A DNA stretch of 64,000 nt from NCBI RefSeq assembly GCF_019226825.1, contig NZ_CP076643.1, positions 124,001-188,000 on the forward strand, in the 5' to 3' direction. Shown here one piece after another: positions 44,918-55,610 of this stretch. The translations under genes were made by a program, and so were the position numbers. The notes below the pieces were generated by a model, which saw only the letters and a program-made list of their open reading frames with translations, searched no databases and was not told the DNA's origin. The DNA is from Vibrio ostreae (GTDB lineage: Bacteria > Pseudomonadota > Gammaproteobacteria > Enterobacterales > Vibrionaceae). Numbering within the stretch: the stretch's first letter is position 1; each line of letters starts with the position of its first letter.

Positions 44918-45697
44918 ATGAAACGTTTACTCAGTTTAGCTTTGATTTCACTGTTATCAGGCTGTAGCCTGCTGCAGGAGCCGATTGAAACACCGGATGT
45001 TGCAGCAGGCACCACAGTGGTGGATGCGGTGGAAGGTGATCAGTCTGAGCCGAGCAGTACCGGCCTTATCGATACGTTGCGTAATCGTACCGACCCGGTG
45101 GCGGGCGACCCGGCCTGGGCGCCGATTCATCCGAAGAAAAAACCGGAGCATTACGCGGCAGAAACCGGCTCGCTGTTTAATCTTGACCATGCCAACAGCT
45201 TGTATGACGACTCCAAACCGCATGGTATCGGGGATATTATCACGGTTAACCTGGACGAGAGCACAAACGCCTCTAAGAGTGCCGATGCGGATTTATCCAA
45301 ATCGAATGATGCCTCGATGGATCCGCTCAATGTCGGCGGCCAGGAGCTCAAACTGGGCGATTACAACTTCTCATATGGTCTGAAAAACGATAACAAATTT
45401 TCCGGCAGTTCCGCTGCCAACCAGAGTAACAGCCTGTCCGGTTCGATTACGGTCGAAGTGATTGAGGTGCTGGCTAACGGTAACCTGGTGATCCGCGGTG
45501 AGAAATGGCTGACCCTCAATGCCGGAGACGAGTACATTCGTCTCAGTGGCACCATTCGTCCGGATGACATTGGGTTTGATAATACCATTGCCTCAAACCG
45601 CATTTCCAACGCCCGAATTCAATATTCCGGCACCGGAACCAATCAAGATATGCAAGAACCTGGATTCTTGGCACGATTTTTTAATGTCTCTTTGTAA
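44918..45697 (+). CDS. flgH: FlgH, L-ring lipoprotein
   Basis: FlgH makes the outer-membrane L ring. The 259-residue protein has a lipoprotein signal, [16 protein letters not shown] (lipobox Cys16), and the conserved [38 protein letters not shown] segment (by range residues 87-125). It ends [23 protein letters not shown], typical of FlgH. flgI follows 91 bp later. Confidence 0.97.
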   Translation: MKRLLSLALISLLSGCSLLQEPIETPDVAAGTTVVDAVEGDQSEPSSTGLIDTLRNRTDPVAGDPAWAPIHPKKKPEHYAAETGSLFNLDHANSLYDDSKPHGIGDIITVNLDESTNASKSADADLSKSNDASMDPLNVGGQELKLGDYNFSYGLKNDNKFSGSSAANQSNSLSGSITVEVIEVLANGNLVIRGEKWLTLNAGDEYIRLSGTIRPDDIGFDNTIASNRISNARIQYSGTGTNQDMQEPGFLARFFNVSL

Positions 45698-45788
45698 GTC
45701 GGACTGGGCGGTCGAGATTTTGACAGCTTGAGGTATCGATGAGGCCAGATTGGCCTCATTGTTTTTATAAAGAGACAGGTAATCCACC

Positions 45789-46874
45789 ATGAAAAGACTC
45801 ACATTGTTATTGTTGATGTTTGTTGCGGCAACGGCGCAGGCTGCCCGCATCAAAGATATGGCTCAGGTAGCGGGTGTGCGCAGTAACCAGTTGGTGGGTT
45901 ACGGCCTGGTCACTGGTTTGCCGGGCACCGGCGAATCTACCCCCTTTACCGATCAAAGCTTTAACGCGATGCTGCAGAACTTCGGCATCCAATTGCCGCC
46001 GGGGACCAAGCCAAAGACCAAAAACGTTGCCGCTGTGATCATCACTGCTGATTTACCGGCATTTTCCAAACAGGGGCAAACCGTTGATGTGACCGTTTCA
46101 TCGATTGGTTCCGCATCCAGCCTGCGTGGCGGTACTCTGATGCAGACGTTCCTCAAAGGTCTGGATGGTCAGGTGTATGCCGTTGCCCAGGGGAATCTGG
46201 TGGTGAGTGGCTTTAGTGCTAACGGCGCGGATGGCTCGAGCATTGTCGGCAATAACCCGACGGTGGGCATCATCTCCAATGGTGCCATTGTCGAGCGCGA
46301 AATTCCGACCCCGTTCAGTCGTGGCGATTTTATTACCTTTAACCTGTTTGAATCTGATTTCACGACCGCGCAGCGTATGGCGGATGCGGTGAACCAGTTC
46401 CTCGGGCCGCAAATGGCATCGGCTGTCGATGCCACTTCAGTAAAAGTGCGCGCACCGCGTGATGTCAGCCAGCGTGTGGCCTTCTTATCTGCGATTGAGA
46501 ATCTTGAGTTCAATCCGGCAGACGGTGCGGCAAAAATCATTGTCAACTCGCGTACCGGCACCATAGTCGTCGGTCAGCACGTGCGTCTCAGACCGGCTGC
46601 GGTCACCCACGGTGGCATGACGGTTGCGATTAAAGAAGATTTGAATGTCAGCCAGCCCAATGGACTCTCGGCAGGTCAAACTACAGTCGTACCGGACTCA
46701 TCGATCGAAGTGACCGAAAAACAAGGTAAGATGTTTAAACTTGAGCCTGGCGTGACGCTGGACGACTTAGTCCGCGCGGTCAATCAGGTGGGCGCAGCTC
46801 CGTCGGATCTGATGGCTATTCTGCAGGCGCTCAAACAAGCGGGTGCCATTGAAGGTCAACTGATCATTATTTAA
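45789..46874 (+). CDS. flgI: FlgI, P-ring protein
   Basis: FlgI forms the periplasmic P ring and needs FlgA for assembly. The 361-residue protein has a signal peptide ([18 protein letters not shown]) and the mature start [31 protein letters not shown] (residues 19-49). The body has [12 protein letters not shown] and the C-terminal [27 protein letters not shown] (residues 301-327), all standard for FlgI. Confidence 0.97.
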   Translation: MKRLTLLLLMFVAATAQAARIKDMAQVAGVRSNQLVGYGLVTGLPGTGESTPFTDQSFNAMLQNFGIQLPPGTKPKTKNVAAVIITADLPAFSKQGQTVDVTVSSIGSASSLRGGTLMQTFLKGLDGQVYAVAQGNLVVSGFSANGADGSSIVGNNPTVGIISNGAIVEREIPTPFSRGDFITFNLFESDFTTAQRMADAVNQFLGPQMASAVDATSVKVRAPRDVSQRVAFLSAIENLEFNPADGAAKIIVNSRTGTIVVGQHVRLRPAAVTHGGMTVAIKEDLNVSQPNGLSAGQTTVVPDSSIEVTEKQGKMFKLEPGVTLDDLVRAVNQVGAAPSDLMAILQALKQAGAIEGQLIII

Positions 46875-46884
46875 GGAGCAGGTT

Positions 46885-47820
46885 ATGGTTAATAATCCTA
46901 ATGATGTCGGTTTTATTCACGATATTGCCAGCCTGGACAGCTTGCGTAAGCAGGCGGTAACCGGCGACAAACAATCGGAAAAAGAAGCACTGCGCTCGGC
47001 TGCGCGCCAGTTCGAATCGATATTTACCACCATGATGCTCAAATCGATGCGTGATGCCAATGCCAGCTTCAAATCGGGAATGTTCGACAGTCAGAACGAA
47101 GACTTCTACCGCCAGATGCTGGATGAACAGATGACCAGCGAACTGAGTGCTTCCGGCTCGCTTGGCTTAGCCGATATGATTGTTGCCCAGCTCTCTGCAG
47201 GCGATAATGCCGGTGCTGATCAGGGTGATAATTTTGACCAGGCGATGCGCCGTGTCGAGCGTGCCCGTGAGCAGGCGGCAATGCAACCGGCAACGGAGCC
47301 GGCGCAGGTTGCCGCAGCGGCAAGCCCGGTTGCCAGTGAGAAAGCGGATACATTTGAATCACCGCAGTCGTTTGTCGCTTCGCTCAAGCCGTACGCGAAT
47401 AAAGCGGCCAAAGCCCTGGGTATTGATGCCTCACTGCTATTGGCTCAGGCGGCACTGGAGACGGGGTGGGGGCAGAAAGTGGTCAAAAATGCGCGTGGCA
47501 GCAGCCATAACCTGTTTAACATTAAGGCTGACCGCAGCTGGCAGGGTAATAAAGTCGCGACTCAGACGCTGGAATATTACAACCATACGCCAGTGATGGA
47601 AAAAGCGGCATTTCGCTCTTACGGCACCTATCAGGACAGCTTTAATGATTATGTGCGCTTTTTAGAAAATAACCCACGTTACAATACCGCGCTGCAGCAT
47701 GGCGGTAATGATGAAGCCTTCATTCGTGGTATTCATCAGGCCGGTTATGCAACGGATCCTGAGTATGCCGACAAGGTGTTGCGGGTGAAAAGCCAGATAG
47801 AGCAGATGGACGCGCTGTAA
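46885..47820 (+). CDS. flgJ: FlgJ, rod-cap protein with peptidoglycan hydrolase domain
   Basis: The N-terminal half (residues 1-100: ARQFESIFTTMMLKSMRDANASFKSGMFDSQNEDFYRQMLDEQM, by range) is the rod-cap domain. A Pro/Ala-rich linker (about 130-160) leads to a C-terminal glucosaminidase-fold domain (about residues 160-311) with LLLAQAALETGWGQKVVK, a putative catalytic Glu in the ALETGWG motif, and LEYYNHTPVMEK. It clears a path in the wall for rod assembly. A terminator follows, so flgK has its own promoter. Confidence 0.96.
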   Translation: MVNNPNDVGFIHDIASLDSLRKQAVTGDKQSEKEALRSAARQFESIFTTMMLKSMRDANASFKSGMFDSQNEDFYRQMLDEQMTSELSASGSLGLADMIVAQLSAGDNAGADQGDNFDQAMRRVERAREQAAMQPATEPAQVAAAASPVASEKADTFESPQSFVASLKPYANKAAKALGIDASLLLAQAALETGWGQKVVKNARGSSHNLFNIKADRSWQGNKVATQTLEYYNHTPVMEKAAFRSYGTYQDSFNDYVRFLENNPRYNTALQHGGNDEAFIRGIHQAGYATDPEYADKVLRVKSQIEQMDAL

Positions 47821-47855
47821 GCGTGGTTGCAATGTCGCATCGTTCCCTTATTGCT

Positions 47856-47877
47856 AAGCCGGCATTGTTGCCGGTTT
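47856..47877 (+). terminator. terminator after flgJ
   Basis: A stem of seven strong pairs around GCCGGCA/TGCCGG(T) with a 4-base loop, followed by a T-tract. Confidence 0.75.
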
Positions 47878-47984
47878 TTTTACTGCTGCCGGATGAGCCT
47901 TCTTTGCTTTACCTTGTTACCAATCACTTATTTATCTTGTTACCAATCCCTTATATTTCTGTAGCTTAGTCCGATTTTATCTTT

Positions 47985-48001
47985 TGGCATACATATTGCT
48001 T
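47985..48001 (+). promoter_or_regulatory. sigma-54 promoter of flgKL
   Basis: TTGGCATACATATTGCT, GG and GC 10 bases apart, close to consensus, 56 bp upstream of flgK. Confidence 0.85.
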
Positions 48002-48056
48002 TTACCTTAACAGGTGCTGTATTACTGCGGCAATTTTCTTGGTTTTTGGGGGCATT

Positions 48057-49991
48057 ATGGCGTCTGATCTGCTGAATTTGGGTGCGCAAAGCGTACTGAC
48101 AGCTCAGAGACAACTTAACACCACTGGTCATAACATTTCTAATGTTAATACAGAGGGTTACAGCCGTCAGTCTGTCATCCAAGGCACCAATACACCGCGC
48201 CAGCTTGGCGGTGAAACCTATGGTATGGGCGTGCACGTGGAAAATGTTCGCCGCTCATGGGATCAGTTTGCCGTCAAAGAGCTTAACCTTGCCACCACCG
48301 ACTACTCCTTTAAACGCGACAGCGAAGAAAATCTCGATATGCTTTCCAAGCTGCTGTCGTCAGTCGCATCGAAAAAAATCCCGGAAAACCTCAATGAATG
48401 GTTTGATTCAGTCAAAAGCCTGGCAGATTCTCCCAATGATGTCGGCGCACGTAAAGTGGTGCTGGAAAAAGCGGATTTAATTACTCAGAACATGAATGAC
48501 TTCCATGAGACCGTGCGGCGTCAGTTTGATGTGACGAACAAAGGGCTGGATGTTGGTATTAAACGCATTAACCAGCTTGGTCTGGAAATCCGCGATCTGC
48601 AGCGTCTGATGATGCGTACTCCGGGGCCGCACAATGACCTGATGGATCAGCACGAGAAGCTGGTTAAAGAGTTGTCTGAGTACACTAAGGTCACCGTGAC
48701 GCCGCGTAAGAACGCTGAAGGGTTTAACGTTCATATCGGTAACGGTCACACTCTGGTTTCCGGTACCGAGGCCAGTCAGCTGAAGATGATTGACGGTTAT
48801 CCGGATGTGAAACAGCATCGCCTGGCCATGGTGGAAGGCAACGGTATCAAGCCGATTACCGCACGCGATATCGGCGGTAAGATCGGCGCACTGATGGATA
48901 TGCGTGACAAGCATATACCTGGCCTGCTGGATGAACTGGGCCGCATGGCAACTTCATTCAGTTATGAAGTCAATAAATTACAGCATCAGGGCCTGGATCT
49001 GCGCGGCGATGTCGGCAGCGATATCTTTATTGATGTGAACTCGGACGAAATAGCCAAGGCTCGCGTTGTCACTGGCAGCGATTCCCAGGCGGACATGGCG
49101 GTGTATATTCAGGACATCAGCCAGTTGCAAGGTGGCGAGTACTCACTGAGCTATAACGGGGACGATTACATCATTACCCGCCCGAACGGTGAACAGAGCA
49201 CTGTGGTGCCTGTACGCGACCATATCGATCTGGATGGTTTCCGTATCCAGATAAATAACGAGCCGCGCGCCGGCGAACGGGTGATTATCCGCCCTACCCG
49301 TGACGGGGCGGCCAATCTGCGCATGGCCACCGATGATGCGTCAAAAATTGCCGCTCAGAGCTATGAAGCCTCGACCGCTTTTGCTCAGGGGACCGCCAAA
49401 TTCAATATTGAGCAGGCGGGGGACGTGCGTGAATTTGAAGCTTATGTGATTCAGCCGCGCGATGGGGACGGCAATCCAAGCGGCGGCCTGCAACTGCGGG
49501 TGCAGGATAAAGCCGGCAATATCCTGGTCAACGAACCTTACCAGTTTGACGACAATCAGGAGCAACTGACCATTACTATTCCGGAACAGGAGAATGACGG
49601 GCGCGAGACCATCTTCACCCTGAGTCGTGGTGCCCTGCGTGATGATAAGTTTACCGCCAACCTGGTTCCGTCCGATGGTGACAACGGTAACCTGCGCAAA
49701 ATGATTGATATTCAAAGCGATAAAACCGTGGATGACAACAACTCGACCATTATCGATGTCTACCACAATCTGAATACCGAATTTGGCCTCAAAATGTCGA
49801 CCGCATCGCGTCTGACCGATGTGGCACGCTTAGAAAAAGAGTCTGCAGAATCACGGGTAGCTTCTGTCTCCGGGGTTAACCTGGATGAAGAAGCGGCCAA
49901 TATGATGAAGTTTCAGCAGGCTTATATGGCATCGTCGCGCATTATGCAGGCGGCCAACGATACCTTTAACACTATTCTGGCACTGAGATAG
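48057..49991 (+). CDS. flgK: FlgK, hook-filament junction protein 1
   Basis: I place the start at 48057 because GGGGG is 5-9 bp upstream. The 644-residue protein starts MASDLLNLGAQSVLTAQRQL and has the FlgK N-terminal motif GHNISNVNTEGYSRQSV, a large variable central domain, and the C-terminal SGVNLDEEAANMMKFQQAYMASSRIMQAANDTFNTILALR (residues 605-644). It is exported with help of FlgN and joins hook to filament. flgL follows 13 bp after the stop. Confidence 0.96.
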   Translation: MASDLLNLGAQSVLTAQRQLNTTGHNISNVNTEGYSRQSVIQGTNTPRQLGGETYGMGVHVENVRRSWDQFAVKELNLATTDYSFKRDSEENLDMLSKLLSSVASKKIPENLNEWFDSVKSLADSPNDVGARKVVLEKADLITQNMNDFHETVRRQFDVTNKGLDVGIKRINQLGLEIRDLQRLMMRTPGPHNDLMDQHEKLVKELSEYTKVTVTPRKNAEGFNVHIGNGHTLVSGTEASQLKMIDGYPDVKQHRLAMVEGNGIKPITARDIGGKIGALMDMRDKHIPGLLDELGRMATSFSYEVNKLQHQGLDLRGDVGSDIFIDVNSDEIAKARVVTGSDSQADMAVYIQDISQLQGGEYSLSYNGDDYIITRPNGEQSTVVPVRDHIDLDGFRIQINNEPRAGERVIIRPTRDGAANLRMATDDASKIAAQSYEASTAFAQGTAKFNIEQAGDVREFEAYVIQPRDGDGNPSGGLQLRVQDKAGNILVNEPYQFDDNQEQLTITIPEQENDGRETIFTLSRGALRDDKFTANLVPSDGDNGNLRKMIDIQSDKTVDDNNSTIIDVYHNLNTEFGLKMSTASRLTDVARLEKESAESRVASVSGVNLDEEAANMMKFQQAYMASSRIMQAANDTFNTILALR

Positions 49992-50004
49992 GGGGAGCAA
50001 CTGA

Positions 50005-51198
50005 ATGTTTAATCGTATTTCCAGCTTCCACAATTATCAGTCGGTGCAAAATGATTTGCGTCGTCAGGAATCGAAAGTTCATCACAACCAGGCTCAGCTG
50101 GCTTCCGGTAAGAAGTTGTTGTCGGCGGCGGATAATCCGCTGGCGACTCACTATATCCAGAATGTGTCACAGCAGGAAGAGCAGCTGCGCCAGTACATTG
50201 ATGCCATTACTCTGGTCCGTAACCGGCTTGAGCATCAGGAAGTGATTGTCTCCAACACTGAAGATTTTGCCGATAAGGCGAAACGCAACGTGATGGAAAT
50301 GATCAACGGCTCACTTTCTCCTGAAGACCGGGCTGCTAAAGCCCGTGAGCTGGAGGAAATTTCGAACAACATGCTCAGCCTGGCCAATGTGCAGGACGAA
50401 TCGGGTAACTATATTTTTGCCGGCACCAAGCCGACCACTCAGCCGTTCTTTCGCGATAATGCCGGTAATGTGTCGTACGCCGGAGATGATTACCAGCGCA
50501 AGATGAAGATCTCTAACAGCCTGGAAGTACCGTTTAATACTCCGGGCAGCAAGATGTTCATGGAGATTGAAAACCCGTTTGGCGATTACGCACCGGATTA
50601 TCAGTTGCAGGAAGGATCAGAATTGTTGCTTGAGAGAGCGACCAACAGCGATCCGGATGACGATGGTCAATACACGCTGACCTTTGTCGATATGCAAAAC
50701 GGCCAGTTCGGTTATCAACTCGAGCGCAATGGCTCTGTGGTGGCGGCAGATGATTTTGACCCGAAAACCGGTATTGAATATGAAGGGCTGACCATACACG
50801 TCAAAGGACAGCTGACTGCCGGCGACAGCATGTCGCTGACGCCACGCGATAGCTACAGTATTTTCGACACCTTCAGAGATGCCATTGAGCTTTCTAAAGG
50901 GTCAGTGTCTGATGCTTCAACCACAGCCAAGTTGCAGCAGATGACCGAAGAATTTCATACCGCTTTTATTCATCTTAATAAACAGCGGACTGATATTGGT
51001 GCCCACCTGAGTACTCTGGATATTCAGGAAGAGCAGCATGAAGATTTTAAAATCAGCCTGGCGAAGTCGAAAAGCCAGTTTGAGGATCTCGACTACGCGG
51101 ACGCGGTGATCGAGTTTAATGAGAATTCCCGTGCGCTGCAGGCTTCTCAGCAAGCTTTTGGTAAAACCAAAGATTTGACCCTGTTTAATTATATTTGA
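50005..51198 (+). CDS. flgL: FlgL, hook-filament junction protein 2
   Basis: The 397-residue protein is flagellin-like at both ends: MFNRISSFHNYQSVQNDLRRQESKVHHNQAQLASGKKL (by range residues 1-38), and a C-terminal helix ending NENSRALQASQQAFGKTKDLTLFNYI. It lies in an operon with flgK under a sigma-54 promoter. Together they join the hook to FlaA filament. Confidence 0.96.
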   Translation: MFNRISSFHNYQSVQNDLRRQESKVHHNQAQLASGKKLLSAADNPLATHYIQNVSQQEEQLRQYIDAITLVRNRLEHQEVIVSNTEDFADKAKRNVMEMINGSLSPEDRAAKARELEEISNNMLSLANVQDESGNYIFAGTKPTTQPFFRDNAGNVSYAGDDYQRKMKISNSLEVPFNTPGSKMFMEIENPFGDYAPDYQLQEGSELLLERATNSDPDDDGQYTLTFVDMQNGQFGYQLERNGSVVAADDFDPKTGIEYEGLTIHVKGQLTAGDSMSLTPRDSYSIFDTFRDAIELSKGSVSDASTTAKLQQMTEEFHTAFIHLNKQRTDIGAHLSTLDIQEEQHEDFKISLAKSKSQFEDLDYADAVIEFNENSRALQASQQAFGKTKDLTLFNYI

Positions 51199-51746
51199 TC
51201 ACGCCTGGCGCTGATTAGCACGATGGGTGGTGGTGGTTCTTTATCTGCTCGCAACTGCATCGTACTTCCCTGCCATATGAGCTATGCCATATGTGCGAAG
51301 TGAGATGACAGCAGCGAAATGAAAAAGGCACGCAGGCGAAGTCGGAGGGCCGCGCTACGTCAACGCTTTACCTGATGGGCATTTTTTTGCCGCGTTGGCA
51401 GGGCAGGGGTTGCCGCCTCGGGTGGTGAATAAATAAACGGCAATGATTATGGTAATGGTTGTTTGCCGCTCAGGGTAATGGTTAACAGCTGATAGGCCTT
51501 TAAAGCACAAGGTGTTAATTAACTCATTGAAAAACAGGTAAATAATTTTTTAATTACTTACAGGTTTTAAAGTTGGCACACAATTTGGATTGTTATTAGT
51601 AACCTTAAATTATTACCACAGTTTATAAATACGGTTCTAAAACGCGCAGTGATGCGTGTTTGGCAAGTTATTCACGGTCAGTGCTTCCAAAAGAGTCCAG
51701 CTGACCGCTTCGCATAAAGCTTGCGAACTCGATAGGAGAGCAAACT
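51199..51746. other. flgL-flaA intergenic region
   Basis: The 548 bp contain the flaA promoter element (51573-51589) and a long AT-rich leader. I see no gene and no strong terminator for flgKL, so read-through into flaA is possible. Confidence 0.5.
51573..51589 (+). promoter_or_regulatory. variant sigma-54 promoter of flaA
   Basis: TTGGCACACAATTTGGA has a perfect -24 element and correct 10-base spacing. The -12 dinucleotide is GG, not GC, which is one base off the otherwise invariant motif. No better element is present upstream. Confidence 0.5.
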
Positions 51747-52886
51747 ATGACCATTAACGTCAATACCAACGTGTCGGCGATGACCGCACAACGTTATCTG
51801 AATAAGTCGTCTAACGAGCTGAACACCTCGATGGAGCGTTTATCGTCAGGTAATCGTATCAACAGTGCGAAAGATGATGCGGCCGGCCTGCAGATCTCAA
51901 ACCGTCTGACAGCTCAGTCTCGCGGTCTGGATGTGGCAATGCGTAACGCCAACGATGGCATCTCAATTGCGCAGACAGCGGAAGGGGCGATGAATGAGTC
52001 TACCTCGATTCTGCAACGTATGCGTGACTTGTCACTGCAATCGGCGAACGGCACCAACTCAGACTCTGAACGTGGTGCGATTAACGAAGAAGTAAAAGCT
52101 CTGCAGGACGAATTGAACCGTATTGCTGAAACCACCTCTTTCGGTGGCCGTAAGCTGCTGAACGGCTCATTTGGTGAAGCTTCGTTCCAGATCGGTGCTA
52201 GCTCAGGTGAAGCGGTGATCATGGGCCTGACCAGCATTCGTGCTGATGACCATCGTATGGGCGGTGTGTCGTACCTTGCTGAACAAGGTAAGAGTCAGGA
52301 CTGGGGTGTACCAGCGAATGCCAACACGATGCAGTTAGAGTACACCGGAGAAGACGGTGAGCCTGTGACGATTAATATCAATGCCAAAGCTGGTGATGAT
52401 ATTGAAGAAGTGGCGACGTACCTCAACGGCCAGACTGACATGTTTAAAGCCTCGGTTGATGATGAGGGACGTCTGCAAGTTTTTGTTGCGGAACCTAATC
52501 TGGCCTCTGGTTTGAGCATCTCTGGTGGCCTGGCCAATGAACTGGGTCTGAGTACCGATAACGGTGTTTACACCACAGTGCAGGACATTGATGTGACCTC
52601 GGTCGGTGGTTCACAAAACGCAGTCGGTATCCTGGATGCAGCACTGAAATATGTTGACGCACAGCGTGCAGATCTGGGGGCGAAGCAAAACCGTTTGAGC
52701 CACAGTATCAGCAACCTGGCTAACATCCAGGAAAACGTGGAAGCTTCGAAGAGCCGGATTAAAGATACCGACTTTGCGAAAGAAACCACGCAAATGACCA
52801 AAGCACAAATTCTGCAACAGGCAGGGACTTCGATTCTTGCCCAAGCAAAACAGTTGCCTAACTCTGCAATTTCACTATTGCAGTAA
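51747..52886 (+). CDS. flaA: FlaA, major polar flagellin
   Basis: The 379-residue flagellin starts [20 protein letters not shown] and has the conserved D0/D1 helices (residues 1-170 and about 300-379, ending [19 protein letters not shown]) around a variable D2. N- and C-termini match V. cholerae FlaA closely, more so than FlaC. FlaA is the flagellin essential for filament formation in V. cholerae. A terminator follows, and the flaC gene lies next to it. Confidence 0.95.
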   Translation: MTINVNTNVSAMTAQRYLNKSSNELNTSMERLSSGNRINSAKDDAAGLQISNRLTAQSRGLDVAMRNANDGISIAQTAEGAMNESTSILQRMRDLSLQSANGTNSDSERGAINEEVKALQDELNRIAETTSFGGRKLLNGSFGEASFQIGASSGEAVIMGLTSIRADDHRMGGVSYLAEQGKSQDWGVPANANTMQLEYTGEDGEPVTININAKAGDDIEEVATYLNGQTDMFKASVDDEGRLQVFVAEPNLASGLSISGGLANELGLSTDNGVYTTVQDIDVTSVGGSQNAVGILDAALKYVDAQRADLGAKQNRLSHSISNLANIQENVEASKSRIKDTDFAKETTQMTKAQILQQAGTSILAQAKQLPNSAISLLQ

Positions 52887-53074
52887 GATAGGGAGCCTTT
52901 ATTTCCGGCTCAGACGTGAGCTTACGATGAAGGTCCCCTGGCAAAGTATGATAACCGGAGATTGACAAGCTCTCTCACCTAAACCTGCTTGTTAAGCAAA
53001 CGTTGTCATACACAATCTGGTAGCCAAAATGTGTTCATTTCTCTGATCTCCACATTGGCGTTGGCTTCCAACCC

Positions 53075-53103
53075 AGCCCCGGTTCTCTCAAAGGAAAGGG
53101 GCT
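53075..53103 (+). terminator. flaA terminator
   Basis: AGCCCC and GGGGCT form a stem around a 17-base loop, followed by TTTCTTTT. Confidence 0.7.
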
Positions 53104-53288
53104 TTTCTTTTGCCTGCTATTTACTCACGTCTGATTGATACCCCATTTACTTGCCCTGATGTGCACTGTGTTGCACCGTCCGTTTTTGATTAATCTTTAG
53201 CCTTTTTTGTTCGGGTTGTTTACTTTTGCGTCTTATCTCGCACTTCTTGCATCCATTGTTCGTTTTTTAACTTATTCGCTGCGTTTGT

Positions 53289-53316
53289 CTAAAGCTAAAT
53301 TTAGCCGGGTCGCTAT
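53289..53316 (+). promoter_or_regulatory. sigma-28 promoter of flaC
   Basis: CTAAAG, 14 bases, GTCGCTAT, about 95 bp before flaC. It has the same spacing as the flgM site and five of eight matches to GCCGATAA in the -10 element. This fits the known class IV control of Vibrio minor flagellins. Confidence 0.55.
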
Positions 53317-53411
53317 TAGAGATAACTTTGAGAGAACACTTTGGATTTCCGAGACGTCGGAAACCGTTCGTTAAGTTCCGCTACGTCTGAAAATCAACAG
53401 GAGATAATCTT

Positions 53412-54545
53412 ATGGCGGTTAATGTAAATACTAATGTGTCAGCAATGACAGCTCAGCGTTATCTGAACAGTGCGACCAACGCCCAACAGGCTTCTATGGA
53501 ACGTTTGTCGTCAGGTTACCGAATCAACAGCGCAAAAGATGATGCGGCCGGTCTGCAAATATCTAACCGCCTTAATGTCCAGAGCCGTGGCCTGGATGTA
53601 GCGGTGCGCAATGCCAATGACGGCATCTCGATGGCGCAGACCGCGGAAGGTGCAATGAATGAAACCACCAACATTCTGCAACGTATGCGTGATTTGTCCC
53701 TGCAATCGGCCAACGGCTCTAACTCGAAATCAGAGCGCCAGGCTATTCAGGAAGAAGTGACGGCGTTGAATGATGAACTGAACCGGATTGCGGAAACCAC
53801 TTCATTTGGTGGTAACAAGCTGCTCAATGGTACCTTTGAAACCAAAGCGTTTCAGATCGGTGCTGACAGCGGTGAAGCCGTCATGCTGACCCTGAACAAC
53901 ATGCGCAGTGATAACCGCATGATGGGCGGCACCGGCTACCAGGCGTCACAAGGCAAAGACAGTGACTGGGGCGTGGCAGCCGATGCGAATGATCTGACCA
54001 TTACCCTCAATGACCGTTTTGGTGGTGAGCAGACCATCTCAATTAACGCCAAAGAAGGTGATGATATTGAAGAGCTGGCCACTTACATCAATGGTCAGAC
54101 CGACATGGTCAAAGCCTCCGTGGATGAAGAGGGCAGGCTGCAACTGTTTGCTGACAATAACAAGGTCACCGGACCGGTGAGCTTTGGGGGGAGTCTGGCT
54201 GGTGAGTTGGGGATGCAGGATGGCCAGGCGCTGACTGTTGATACGATTGATGTTACCTCTGTAGGTGGCGCTCAGCAATCAGTGGCAGTGGTGGATGCCG
54301 CGTTGAAGTTTGTGGATAGTCACCGAGCTGAACTGGGTGCATTCCAGAACCGCTTTAACCATGCGATCAGTAACCTGGATAACATTAACGAGAATGTGAA
54401 TGCGTCGAAGAGCCGTATCAAGGATACGGACTTTGCCAAAGAAACCACGGCACTGACCAAATCTCAGATCCTGGCCCAAGCTTCCGGCTCGGTGCTCGCT
54501 CAGGCAAGACAAGCGCCAAATACCGCGTTGGCGTTACTGGGATAA
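53412..54545 (+). CDS. flaC: FlaC, minor polar flagellin
   Basis: The 377-residue flagellin starts [20 protein letters not shown] and ends [20 protein letters not shown], matching V. cholerae FlaC. It shares long identical stretches with FlaA (D0/D1), so the two could recombine. In vibrios FlaC is an accessory filament subunit, dispensable for assembly, and transcribed by sigma-28; the promoter at 53289 agrees. Confidence 0.94.
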   Translation: MAVNVNTNVSAMTAQRYLNSATNAQQASMERLSSGYRINSAKDDAAGLQISNRLNVQSRGLDVAVRNANDGISMAQTAEGAMNETTNILQRMRDLSLQSANGSNSKSERQAIQEEVTALNDELNRIAETTSFGGNKLLNGTFETKAFQIGADSGEAVMLTLNNMRSDNRMMGGTGYQASQGKDSDWGVAADANDLTITLNDRFGGEQTISINAKEGDDIEELATYINGQTDMVKASVDEEGRLQLFADNNKVTGPVSFGGSLAGELGMQDGQALTVDTIDVTSVGGAQQSVAVVDAALKFVDSHRAELGAFQNRFNHAISNLDNINENVNASKSRIKDTDFAKETTALTKSQILAQASGSVLAQARQAPNTALALLG

Positions 54546-54754
54546 GTGCAGTGACTCAATAGTTGCTTCACAAACAGCTTCGTTGGCTTATGAACTGCGT
54601 ATTGGCTTAGGATCGATTTAGTGAGTGGGTAGACTAATGCCTGAGCGCGTAAACTAAATCGTGAATTTGAACATGAGACAGTGACTAACAGATCCCGCTT
54701 AGGTTGGATTTTTTAGTACCCAGGCAGTAGGGAAATATAGGAACGACAGATAAA

Positions 54755-54782
54755 ACAAAACCCAGCCGATGCTGGGTTTTGT
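54755..54782. terminator. terminator of the tRNA array (and possibly flaC)
   Basis: A 10-bp stem (54757-54766 with 54771-54780) extended by two flanking pairs, 4-base loop. On the minus strand it follows the last tRNA and is T-rich afterward. Confidence 0.85.
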
Positions 54783-54789
54783 CAATCTA

Positions 54790-54874
54790 TGGTGCGGAAG
54801 GAGAGACTTGAACTCTCACACCTTGCGGCGCCAGAACCTAAATCTGGTGCGTCTACCAATTTCGCCACTTCCGC
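54790..54874 (-). tRNA. tRNA-Leu(TAG), copy 1
   Basis: An 85-nt class II tRNA with acceptor GCGGAAG, anticodon loop TTTAGGT (anticodon TAG), long variable arm and encoded CCA. It is the last gene of the transcript. Confidence 0.97.
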
Positions 54875-54923
54875 AACTTGATTTGTGGACAACCCGACTT
54901 GGTATATCGAATCATCGTTGTAA

Positions 54924-54998
54924 TGGCAGGTCTACCTGGATTCGAACCAGGGAATGGCGGCATCAAAAGCCGCTGCCTTACCGCTTGGCGATAGACCT
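54924..54998 (-). tRNA. tRNA-Gln(TTG), copy 1
   Basis: A 75-nt cloverleaf with acceptor AGGTCTA/TAGACCT, anticodon loop CTTTTGAT (anticodon TTG), and encoded CCA. Confidence 0.96.
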
Positions 54999-55013
54999 AC
55001 AAGATACTAAATT

Positions 55014-55100
55014 TGGTGCGGAGGGAGGGACTTGAACCCTCACGTCCTAACGGACACTAGCACCTGAAGCTAGCGCGTCTACCAATTCCGCCACCACCGC
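55014..55100 (-). tRNA. tRNA-Leu(CAG), copy 1
   Basis: An 87-nt class II tRNA with acceptor GCGGTGG, anticodon loop TTCAGGT (anticodon CAG), a long variable arm (TGTCCGTTAGGACG) and CCA. Confidence 0.97.
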
Positions 55101-55224
55101 AAAATTTAGTATTACTCTGTTAAGCTATCTTGTGACAACCTGTTCCGGAATACTAACCGGAACTTAAGCTGTTGTCACGCAGCTTTTTGATAATATTGAA
55201 AAGTTTTTCATATTATCGTCAACA

Positions 55225-55309
55225 TGGTGCGGAAGAAGAGACTTGAACTCTTACACCTTGCGGCGCCAGAACCTAAATCTGGTGCGTCTACCAATTTCGC
55301 CACTTCCGC
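55225..55309 (-). tRNA. tRNA-Leu(TAG), copy 2
   Basis: The same class II tRNA as at 54790, with T-arm bases altered (CTCTT rather than CTCTC). Anticodon TAG, CCA encoded. Confidence 0.97.
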
Positions 55310-55363
55310 ATGTTTCCTAACTACTCTCGGTTCAGATGTTCTGATCTAAAAGCGTTTAGGAAA

Positions 55364-55440
55364 TGGTGGCTACGACGGGATTCGAACCTGTGACCCCATC
55401 ATTATGAGTGATGTGCTCTAACCAGCTGAGCTACGTAGCC
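55364..55440 (-). tRNA. tRNA-Met(CAT), elongator, copy 1
   Basis: A 77-nt cloverleaf with acceptor GGCTACG/CGTAGCC, anticodon CAT, and CCA. It pairs perfectly at position 1-72, as elongator Met tRNAs do. Confidence 0.96.
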
Positions 55441-55476
55441 ACTCTGTTATTCTTATGTATTAATACTTAAGAATAA

Positions 55477-55561
55477 TGGTGCGGAAGGAGAGACTTGAAC
55501 TCTCACACCTTGCGGCGCCAGAACCTAAATCTGGTGCGTCTACCAATTTCGCCACTTCCGC
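55477..55561 (-). tRNA. tRNA-Leu(TAG), copy 3
   Basis: Identical in sequence type to the gene at 54790. Anticodon TAG. Confidence 0.97.
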
Positions 55562-55610
55562 ATCATGTTTTGTAGATAACCCGACTTGGTATATCGAATC
55601 ATCGTTGTAA

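Larger units (their letters stand above)
52887..53411. other. flaA-flaC intergenic region
   Basis: The 525 bp contain the flaA terminator and the sigma-28 promoter of flaC. I see no gene. Confidence 0.6.

Noticed and set aside
48477..48914. 145-codon minus-strand frame inside flgK
   Set aside because: Antisense shadow with no supporting signal.
51747..54545. flaA/flaC pair as a recent duplication
   Set aside because: The central domains and several terminal positions differ as between V. cholerae FlaA and FlaC, so the duplication is old.
54769..55035. 88-codon frame over tRNA genes
   Set aside because: It consists of tRNA-Leu and tRNA-Gln sequence read in the opposite sense; the tRNAs explain the DNA completely.
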